Assembly: GCA_030610325.1 (NCBI GenBank)
Contig: JAUWRZ010000193.1
Location: 1 to 5,008 of the forward strand
Source: Sulfurimonadaceae bacterium
Lineage (GTDB): Bacteria; Campylobacterota; Campylobacteria; Campylobacterales; Sulfurimonadaceae
DNA: 5,008 bases
Direction of reading: 5' to 3'
Part shown: positions 1-5,008 of the stretch, one piece after another
Numbering within the stretch: the first letter of the stretch is position 1
How the letters are laid out: every line of letters starts with the position of its first letter
Made by a program: the position numbers and the translations under genes
Notes under the pieces: model-generated
Seen by the model: the letters and a program-made list of their open reading frames with translations, nothing else
What the model was told of the DNA's origin: nothing
Database searches by the model: none

Positions 1-1953
1 GGTACCGACATCAGCACGTTTCAGGGCAGGAGCATCGTTGACTCCATCACCCGTCATCGCAACGATAAGACCGAGTTTCTGCAACAGCTTTACCAAAAGC
101 AGTTTATGTTCAGGATTGACACGGGCGTAGATATCTACATCGAGCACACGGTCGCGTAAGACATCCATACTCATCTGCTCAAGTTGGGCACCGGTGATGA
201 CATCCTCAGTATTGGCGAGCTTAAGCTGGCCGGCAATAGCGCGTGCGGTAGCACCGTGGTCACCGGTGATCATCTTGACCTGGATGCCGGCTCTCTTACA
301 GGCATGTACTGCGTCTATGGCCTCTTCTCTGGGTGGATCGATCAGGCCAAACATCCCCAGCATGATAAGATCACTCTCTACATCATCGAATGTCAGCTCT
401 ATCTGCTCATACTTCACAGGCTTAAAGGCGATCGCCAGGACCCGCTGCCCTTGCTTGGCCATCGCTTCGATAGCCTGTGACCAGTAAGCTTCATCAAGAG
501 CTTTATCACCATCCTCACCTCTTTGAAGCGTACACATCTCGATGACACGTTCAGGTGCTCCCTTGAGGAAGATATAGGCATCACCAGTATGACTGTGGTG
601 AAGGGTCGCCATAAACTTATGTTCGGACTCAAAGGGGATGAGGTCGGTACGGGGATGTTGTTTTTTTTCTGCTTCGATATCGAGGCCCGCCTTAAGTGCT
701 GCGACCAGCAAGGCACCTTCCATCGGGTCTCCATTGACAGACCATTGGCCATCATGATCCTCGAGTGATGCATCATTACAGAGTATCACTGCTCGGGCCA
801 CCTCGGGGAGAAGAGGCTGCTCTTGAGGGAGTATCTCTCTGTCTTTAAGTGATATCGCACCGTGAGGATCGTAACCAGTGCCACCAAGTGCAAAGTCCTC
901 ATCAGCAGTAGTGATAGTACGCACCGTCATCTCATTGCGAGTAAGGGTCCCTGTCTTGTCAGTACAGATCACACTTACTGCACCAAGTGTCTCGACAGCA
1001 GGTAGCTTTCGGATGATGGCACTGCGGCTTGCCATGCGTTGGACTCCGATAGCCAGGGTGATGGTCATGATCGCGGGTAAGCCCTCAGGGATAGCTGCTA
1101 CTGCCAGACTCACTGCAGCCAGGAACATATCGGAATCTGCATAGTCTTGTACCAATGAACCAAAAGTGAAGGTGATGGCGGCAAGGACCAAGATGGCTGC
1201 TGTCAGCCAGCGACCGAACTGAGCCATCTGGCGTAAGAGTGGTGTGGTCACTGACTCTACTTCAGATACCAGTATACTGATACGGCCTATCTCAGTCTCT
1301 CCCCCGGTCTCGACTACAATGCCGCTTCCCTGACCATGGGTGACGATCGTACCAGAATAAGCCATACAGCGGCGATCTCCAAGAACACTTTTGTCACTCA
1401 CCGCTTCCGTACTCTTCTCGACTGCCAGAGACTCACCCGTCAGGACGGACTCCTGGATCTGCAGGCCTTTGAGACGAAACATCCGTAGGTCTGCCGGTAC
1501 TTTATCGCCTGATTGCAACAAGACGATATCCCCTGGTACCAGCATCTCCGCCTGGATGCTCACCTGTCGCCCCTCACGGATGACCATGGCATTGGGGGAG
1601 AGCATCTTTCGTATCGCTCTCAAGGCGTTCTCAGCTTTTCCCTCTTGTACCGATCCTATCATGGCATTTAGCAAGACCACACCAAAGATGACACCGGTAT
1701 CGACCCAGTGTCCCAGTAGTGCTGTGACGACACCTGCCGCGATCAGTACGTAGATAAGTACATCATGGAACTGGTAGAGAAAGCGTATGAGTGGAGTGCG
1801 ACTCTTTGGTTGTGGAAGCTGGTTCCTGCCATACTCGCGAAGTCTATTATCTACTTCTTCCTGAGAGAGTCCATCTGGTGTGCTCTTCAGTGATGTGAAT
1901 ATGCTCTCTGTCTCTTGAGAATGCCAGTTCTGTGAAGGTCGATCATTATGCAT
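1..1953 (-). CDS. P-type cation-transporting ATPase, type II (SERCA/PacL/PMA-like), C-terminus missing
   Basis: This gene encodes an inner-membrane pump that uses ATP, through a phospho-aspartate intermediate, to move cations. The reading frame is open for 651 codons from the ATG at 1953 to the window edge, with no stop or frameshift. In order it shows a Cation_ATPase_N-like segment (about residues 8-50), membrane helices M1-M2 (about 64-103), and the actuator domain with TGES at 172-175. Helices M3-M4 (about 248-302) follow, with PEGLP at 289-293, then the phosphorylation motif DKTGTLT with Asp332. The nucleotide-binding domain has KGAPE at 464-468, and the hinge has TGDH at 563-566 and TGDGVNDAP from 634. 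VAAIPEGLP in M4 matches Ca2+-ATPase-type (IIA) pumps, whose Glu (here Glu290) is an ion ligand. M5-M10, which help set ion choice, lie outside the window, so the ion is not called. Family members are usually near 900 residues, so about a quarter is missing. The start is supported by AAAAGG six bases upstream. Confidence 0.95.
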   Translation of the reverse strand, partial: MHNDRPSQNWHSQETESIFTSLKSTPDGLSQEEVDNRLREYGRNQLPQPKSRTPLIRFLYQFHDVLIYVLIAAGVVTALLGHWVDTGVIFGVVLLNAMIGSVQEGKAENALRAIRKMLSPNAMVIREGRQVSIQAEMLVPGDIVLLQSGDKVPADLRMFRLKGLQIQESVLTGESLAVEKSTEAVSDKSVLGDRRCMAYSGTIVTHGQGSGIVVETGGETEIGRISILVSEVESVTTPLLRQMAQFGRWLTAAILVLAAITFTFGSLVQDYADSDMFLAAVSLAVAAIPEGLPAIMTITLAIGVQRMASRSAIIRKLPAVETLGAVSVICTDKTGTLTRNEMTVRTITTADEDFALGGTGYDPHGAISLKDREILPQEQPLLPEVARAVILCNDASLEDHDGQWSVNGDPMEGALLVAALKAGLDIEAEKKQHPRTDLIPFESEHKFMATLHHSHTGDAYIFLKGAPERVIEMCTLQRGEDGDKALDEAYWSQAIEAMAKQGQRVLAIAFKPVKYEQIELTFDDVESDLIMLGMFGLIDPPREEAIDAVHACKRAGIQVKMITGDHGATARAIAGQLKLANTEDVITGAQLEQMSMDVLRDRVLDVDIYARVNPEHKLLLVKLLQKLGLIVAMTGDGVNDAPALKRADVGT

Positions 1954-1959
1954 AGGGTA

Positions 1960-1965
1960 CCTTTT
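1960..1965 (-). promoter_or_regulatory. Ribosome binding site of the P-type ATPase
   Basis: AAAAGG on the minus strand lies six bases before the ATG at 1953. The same hexamer at the same spacing precedes the preferred start of the cyclase gene, so the two sites support each other. Confidence 0.7.
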
Positions 1966-1980
1966 ACAAGCGATCCTCTC

Positions 1981-2009
1981 TATATAAAGATTGTATCACC
2001 ACTGCACAA
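1981..2009 (-). promoter_or_regulatory. Possible sigma-70-type promoter for the P-type ATPase
   Basis: On the minus strand TTGTGC (2009-2004) and TATATA (1986-1981) are separated by 17 bases. They match the consensus boxes at three and four of six positions. Transcription from here would give a leader of about 20 bases containing the ribosome binding site. TACAAT a few bases upstream is an alternative -10. No clear terminator for the cyclase gene is visible in the 97-base spacer, so read-through from upstream is also possible. Confidence 0.35.
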
Positions 2010-2050
2010 AATGTGTCTTAAGATCAAGAAGGTGTGATGAACAGTGTCTA

Positions 2051-3985
2051 CTATTGATCCTTAGGAGCAGAGGTGTAGAACGAGTAGTTGTTCCGTCCGG
2101 TATCTTTAGTCGCATACATGGCTTTATCGGCGTTCTCAAGCAGCTCTTTGGGGGTAGAGCCATGATCTGGATAGAAGCTGATACCTATACTCGCGGTCAG
2201 AAAGTGCTCCTTCTCTTTGATCTTGATGGGCTCACTCAGTAGCTGTAGCACACGTTCGATGACGTGCTTGAGCTCATCATCATTATCATAGATATTGATG
2301 ATCATGGTAAACTCATCACCGCCTAGACGGGCGACGGTATCACTGGTACGAAGACACTGCTGAAGTCTGTTGGCTGTCTCTTGCAAGATGATGTCCCCGG
2401 CGTTGTGTCCGAGTGAGTCATTGAATGTCTTAAAGTCATCGAGATCTATAAAGACTACAGCTGCACGTTGACCTGAGCGTTCACAGTAGCCTATGGTCTG
2501 TCGGAGTCGTTCCAGAAAAAGTAGACGGTTGGGAAGTTGAGTCAGAGTATCATGGTTCGCCTGGTGGGAGAGGCTCTCTTTTTGCTTCTCAAGGCTGTTG
2601 AGCATCTGCATATGGGAGGTGACATCATGCCCGATCTCGATGATAGAGACCACATCGCCATACTCATCAGTCATTGGGATAGCTGTCAACTCTACATAGA
2701 CCTCTTCTCCTGTTGAGCTATAGTGTCTATGTGTCACGGTATCATTTTGCTTTGTCTCCATCACCGATATTAAAGGGCAGGGGTGCTCTCGCCCGTCGCA
2801 GGGGGCATCTAGATGATGTGATAGCTCATAACATTTGGGACGTCTGATATCTTCTATATAGCTCTCATCCCACATCTCTTTTGCTACGCTGTTCATCATA
2901 GCGATCGTATAGTCTGTGTTGATCACCATGACAGAATCGGAGACACTGTCGATGATGTTCTGTAAAAATCGGCTTTTATCCTGGATCACCTGCGTACTTT
3001 TCGCTACTTCTGATCGTAGTCTGATATTGAACTCTTCTGTCTCTATGTTCTTACGACGCATCAACAGATGGCGGATGAGTAGATAGAGCATGGCGAGAGA
3101 GAGCAGGCTAAAGAGGTATAGGTTGTATTTACTGTGTATGACACTGCTCAGGTCGATATTTACAAGTGGTCTGAAAAGTAGAAAATGGCCCATGGGATCA
3201 CCGGCAAGATCATTTAGAAGATAGCGGACTATCAGCAGCTCATGTTCTTGGTCGATGAGGTACTCATCCTCAGTATGGATAAAGTGTCCTACCCCTTTAT
3301 CTTTGATATCTGTCACTATCTCTCTGCCAGCTTTGGAACTGGAGAGTAAATAGTCGTCGATGAAACGCTCTTTGGGTGCATGGATGAGTTGGTCGTAGTA
3401 TCTTTTATCTACGAGGATAACGCTTTGCCAGCCACTGTTATCTATTTTCTCTGCGATCGAATCAAAGTCTGCAATGCTCTCAAAGATACCTATGAACTCT
3501 CCGCTGTCATAGATCGGTACCATCGTCTTAAAGGTCATATCGTATTTTCCGGTACTTATGGTGCTCATGATCTTGGGGTGCTGTAACATCTGAGCAATAT
3601 CCATCCGGGCATCGAGCATATTGTCTGAACGTCTCTCTGTCCAGCTTCGGTAAAAGCTTTTACCTTTGGTGTCGATGACCTGAAACCAGATGTCCTGCAG
3701 GGGAGTGTTCTCTTTGAGATGAGCCGCGAACCTTTGTAGGTCCAGTAGTGTATGGTCTTTTTCAGATAGTGCTGTTTTTAAGAGACTATCTTTGGCCAGT
3801 GCCATCGAGATGTAGCTGACCGCCTCCTGTTTGGCATGGATAAGGGTCTCAAGCTTGTGGCGGATACTAACAGCGTTCTCGTGATACCTCTCCTGGGTAA
3901 GGGTCCGGACGTAATTGTCTATAAAGAAGTATATGATGATAGCAAGTACGATCAGTAAGATCGACTGCATCGTCTTGGAGTGCAT
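2051..3985 (-). CDS. Membrane sensor diguanylate cyclase (Cache-like, PAS, GGDEF)
   Basis: This protein is predicted to make cyclic-di-GMP from two GTP in response to a signal. Numbered from the ATG at 3985 (644 residues), it has a transmembrane helix at about 8-22 and a long periplasmic region (about 25-283). That region resembles a double Cache sensor, with a WFQVID strand near 100, FIGIFES near 164 and SVILVDKRYY near 188. A second transmembrane helix lies at about 288-306. A coiled-coil linker (about 310-345) leads straight into a PAS domain (about 342-455) with no clear HAMP. The PAS domain carries a Cys/His cluster (Cys385, Cys396, Cys403). The GGDEF domain (about 477-637) starts with DTLTQLPNR. 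It keeps the metal-binding Asp514, the guanine-contact residues Asn522 and Asp531, an intact GGDEF at 555-559, and an inhibitory-site RxxD (RTSD, 546-549) five residues upstream. It should therefore be active and product-inhibited. No EAL domain follows. The Cache subtype (dCache_3-like) is a guess. An in-frame ATG at 4006 would add seven residues but lacks a ribosome binding site. Confidence 0.93.
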   Translation of the reverse strand: MHSKTMQSILLIVLAIIIYFFIDNYVRTLTQERYHENAVSIRHKLETLIHAKQEAVSYISMALAKDSLLKTALSEKDHTLLDLQRFAAHLKENTPLQDIWFQVIDTKGKSFYRSWTERRSDNMLDARMDIAQMLQHPKIMSTISTGKYDMTFKTMVPIYDSGEFIGIFESIADFDSIAEKIDNSGWQSVILVDKRYYDQLIHAPKERFIDDYLLSSSKAGREIVTDIKDKGVGHFIHTEDEYLIDQEHELLIVRYLLNDLAGDPMGHFLLFRPLVNIDLSSVIHSKYNLYLFSLLSLAMLYLLIRHLLMRRKNIETEEFNIRLRSEVAKSTQVIQDKSRFLQNIIDSVSDSVMVINTDYTIAMMNSVAKEMWDESYIEDIRRPKCYELSHHLDAPCDGREHPCPLISVMETKQNDTVTHRHYSSTGEEVYVELTAIPMTDEYGDVVSIIEIGHDVTSHMQMLNSLEKQKESLSHQANHDTLTQLPNRLLFLERLRQTIGYCERSGQRAAVVFIDLDDFKTFNDSLGHNAGDIILQETANRLQQCLRTSDTVARLGGDEFTMIINIYDNDDELKHVIERVLQLLSEPIKIKEKEHFLTASIGISFYPDHGSTPKELLENADKAMYATKDTGRNNYSFYTSAPKDQ

Positions 3986-3991
3986 GACAGA

Positions 3992-3997
3992 CCTTTT
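3992..3997 (-). promoter_or_regulatory. Ribosome binding site that decides the cyclase start
   Basis: AAAAGG on the minus strand ends six bases before the ATG at 3985. The upstream in-frame ATG at 4006 is preceded only by an A/T-rich run with no Shine-Dalgarno match, and AAAAGG lies inside that longer reading. The site therefore favours 3985 as the start and a 644-residue protein. Confidence 0.7.
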
Positions 3998-4014
3998 TAT
4001 ACCCATAATATAAT

Positions 4015-4043
4015 ATTATCTAATGATATCATAAAAGAGTCTA
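4015..4043 (-). promoter_or_regulatory. Possible sigma-70-type promoter for the diguanylate cyclase
   Basis: On the minus strand TAGACT (4043-4038) and GATAAT (4020-4015) are 17 bases apart, matching consensus at four and five of six positions. A start point near 4008 would leave a leader of roughly 20-25 bases to the ATG at 3985, holding the AAAAGG site. It would leave the upstream ATG at 4006 almost leaderless. The region is very A/T-rich, so other -10 boxes such as TATGAT could serve instead. Confidence 0.4.
4023..4032. repeat. Ten-base perfect palindrome in the divergent promoter region
   Basis: ATGATATCAT is a perfect palindrome lying in the spacer between the predicted -35 and -10 boxes of the cyclase promoter. 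The position would suit a repressor or a nucleoid protein. Short A/T-rich palindromes are common by chance, and a second one (ATAATATTAT, 4010-4019) lies next to it, so an operator role is only a guess. Confidence 0.25.
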
Positions 4044-4092
4044 CTGATATTCTTTGGGGTGTATGTTTCAGAGGAAGGACTAAAAACTCTTC

Positions 4093-4101
4093 TGCTACAC
4101 T
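4093..4101 (+). promoter_or_regulatory. Possible extended -10 box for yigZ
   Basis: TGCTACACT has the form of an extended -10 (TGn followed by TACACT, four of six consensus matches). No -35 box is visible at the usual distance. It ends six bases before the yigZ ATG, so transcription would begin at or next to the start codon. Campylobacterota promoters are known to have poorly conserved -35 boxes, which is compatible if the host belongs there. Confidence 0.35.
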
Positions 4102-4107
4102 CTCATC

Positions 4108-4683
4108 ATGTTTACAGTCACAGAACACACCTTTGAGACCCTTGTCATCAAACAGTCAAAGTTCATCGCTCACCTTATGCCATTCTCACGATTTGATGAG
4201 GTCCTGCAGGCATTACGCTCAGAACACCCCAAAGCGCGTCACTTTGTCACGGCTTTTCGTCACTTGAACGAACATGACCAGATAGTAGAGGGGAGCAGTG
4301 ATGATGGCGAGCCTAAAGGGACATCGGGAAAACCGACTTTAGCGGTCTTACAGGGACAGGAGCTTATTAACGCGGCTATTATCACGGTACGCTATTTTGG
4401 AGGGACTAAGCTTGGGACAGGTTGGCTTGTCCGTGCCTACTCAGATGCGACCAATCTGGTGATCGAAAGTGCGGGACTTACACCATACACTAAACAGGAA
4501 CTTGCTGAGTTTATCTGTAAGTATAGTGACGTCGGAAAAATAGAGTATCTCATCACGCAGTCGGGTGTAAGCATTCTAGAGAAGCAGTTTGAACCACTCC
4601 ACGTACGTATCACCATTAGTGCGACTTCAGATGAATTAGGATCTTTCTACACAGCTGCCGATAGACTCATCAAACTGGTATGA
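4108..4683 (+). CDS. yigZ: YigZ/IMPACT family protein (UPF0029)
   Basis: This 191-residue cytoplasmic protein belongs to the YigZ/IMPACT family. The eukaryotic members (IMPACT, Yih1) bind GCN1 and restrain the kinase GCN2. The role of the bacterial members is not settled, though links to RNA or translation have been proposed. The N-terminal domain (about 1-120) carries the family signatures DDGEPKGTSGKP (65-76) and VRYFGGTKLGTG (94-105), followed by LVRAYSDA (107-114). Trp106 stands where many members have Gly (GTGGLVRAYS). The C-terminal part (about 125-191) fits the small ferredoxin-like domain (DUF1949 type). The length is slightly below that of E. coli YigZ, and no end is missing. The start is forced: a stop lies in frame at 4081-4083 with no other start codon between, and the protein N-terminus aligns with the family pattern (KQSKFIA). 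No ribosome binding site is near the ATG. A GGAAGGA run sits about 30 bases upstream, too far to serve. The gene is divergent from the cyclase and convergent with the HD-GYP gene. Confidence 0.93.
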   Translation: MFTVTEHTFETLVIKQSKFIAHLMPFSRFDEVLQALRSEHPKARHFVTAFRHLNEHDQIVEGSSDDGEPKGTSGKPTLAVLQGQELINAAIITVRYFGGTKLGTGWLVRAYSDATNLVIESAGLTPYTKQELAEFICKYSDVGKIEYLITQSGVSILEKQFEPLHVRITISATSDELGSFYTAADRLIKLV

Positions 4684-4718
4684 CCCTTTGCTCTTCATCT
4701 TTAACTTTTAGTTTTTCA

Positions 4719-5008
4719 CTAAACAACGTCCTTCATACTGTCTCTAATAGCCAAAAACTCATCAAGGTGCTCAAAGAAGATATCGACAAGCTGTGGGTCA
4801 AAGTGTTTGCCACGCTCCTCTCTAAAGAGCTTAAATATCCTCTCATCATCCCATGCTGCTTTATAGACACGCGCAGACCCAAGTGCATCAAAGACATCAG
4901 CCAGGGCGGTGATGCGTCCATAGATATTGATCTCCTCACCTTTTAGACCTCGTGGATAACCTGAGCCATCCCACTTCTCATGGTGCTCATAAGCGACGAT
5001 GGAGGCCA
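4719..5008 (-). CDS. HD-GYP domain cyclic-di-GMP phosphodiesterase, C-terminal fragment
   Basis: Only the last 95 residues are in the window. The gene enters from the right edge with two bases of a split codon and ends at TAG (4721-4719). The fragment contains the GYP half of the HD-GYP signature, HHEKWDGSGYPRGL (residues 8-21 of the fragment). It also has RITALADVFDAL (31-42), RVYK (46-49, usually RPYK) and GKHFDPQLV (66-74). HD-GYP proteins are metal-dependent enzymes that hydrolyse cyclic-di-GMP to pGpG or GMP. The His-His pair and the GYP motif seen here are kept, so activity is likely. The HD motif and any N-terminal receiver or sensor domain lie outside the window. The C-terminal tail (FFEHLDEFLAIRDSM) resembles that of response-regulator-type HD-GYP proteins, but this is inference. 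Its stop lies 35 bases from the yigZ stop on the opposite strand. Confidence 0.92.
   Translation of the reverse strand, partial: ASIVAYEHHEKWDGSGYPRGLKGEEINIYGRITALADVFDALGSARVYKAAWDDERIFKLFREERGKHFDPQLVDIFFEHLDEFLAIRDSMKDVV

Noticed and set aside
1..6. GGTACC (a KpnI site) exactly at the left edge, suggesting a cloning boundary
   Set aside because: GGTACC also occurs at 1535-1540 and 1956-1961, and here it encodes Gly-Thr in the expected place after the TGDGVNDAP motif of the ATPase. The sequence continues the gene naturally.
184..1753. Several open frames on the plus strand, and a 120-codon minus-strand frame (414-776), inside the ATPase gene
   Set aside because: They overlap the ATPase frame, which carries all the conserved P-type motifs without interruption. 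The translations look like no known family and lack ribosome binding sites, so they are shadow frames.
1995..2046. Complementary segments ATCACC/GGTGTGAT and CACTG/CAGTG in the cyclase-ATPase spacer, as a riboswitch or structured leader
   Set aside because: The pairings cross rather than nest, the segments are short, and no known riboswitch core is visible.
2018..2063. Inverted repeat GATCAA (2022-2027) / TTGATC (2054-2059) around the cyclase stop, as a terminator
   Set aside because: The loop is 26 bases, the stem is six A/T-rich pairs, and no T-run follows on the minus strand. It does not fit an intrinsic terminator.
4707..4723. Hairpin TTTAGT-TTTTC-ACTAAA between yigZ and the HD-GYP gene as a bidirectional terminator
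   Set aside because: The stem has six pairs and a single G-C pair, it overlaps the HD-GYP stop codon, and no proper T-tract follows. It is too weak to call.
4680..4946. An 88-codon plus-strand frame overlapping the yigZ stop, and a 68-codon minus-strand frame (4733-4939)
   Set aside because: Both lie over the HD-GYP fragment, whose frame has the HHExWDGSGYP motif. They are shadow frames with no support of their own.

Overview
The window holds two complete genes and two genes cut by its edges, packed with little spacer DNA. It looks like ordinary bacterial chromosome. The genes point to a Gram-negative bacterium. They are a P-type cation ATPase, a membrane sensor diguanylate cyclase, a YigZ/IMPACT protein and an HD-GYP phosphodiesterase. 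The style of the YigZ and HD-GYP sequences, the AAAAGG ribosome binding sites and the weak -35 boxes suggest a Campylobacterota-like organism (Sulfurimonas/Sulfurovum type). That placement is an impression from family resemblance, not a computed result.

Layout, left to right. Positions 1-1953 (minus strand) encode a P-type cation-transporting ATPase whose C-terminal membrane half lies beyond the left edge. Positions 1954-2050 form a short spacer with its ribosome binding site and a possible promoter. Positions 2051-3985 (minus) encode a membrane sensor protein with a Cache-like periplasmic domain, a Cys/His-rich PAS domain and an intact GGDEF domain. Positions 3986-4107 are a divergent promoter region. 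Positions 4108-4683 (plus) encode a YigZ/IMPACT family protein. A 35-base gap follows, and 4719-5008 (minus) is the C-terminal end of a convergent HD-GYP protein cut by the right edge.

The clearest functional theme is cyclic-di-GMP. A predicted active synthase with an intact inhibitory site lies within about 750 bases of a predicted phosphodiesterase, with yigZ between them. The ATPase is on the same strand as the cyclase, 97 bases downstream. It has its own ribosome binding site and perhaps its own promoter, so a functional link is not shown. I found no mobile element, CRISPR array, RNA gene or convincing terminator, and no clear sign of a new system. The points most worth a second look are the Cys/His motif in the PAS domain, the corrected cyclase start, and the possible leaderless start of yigZ.
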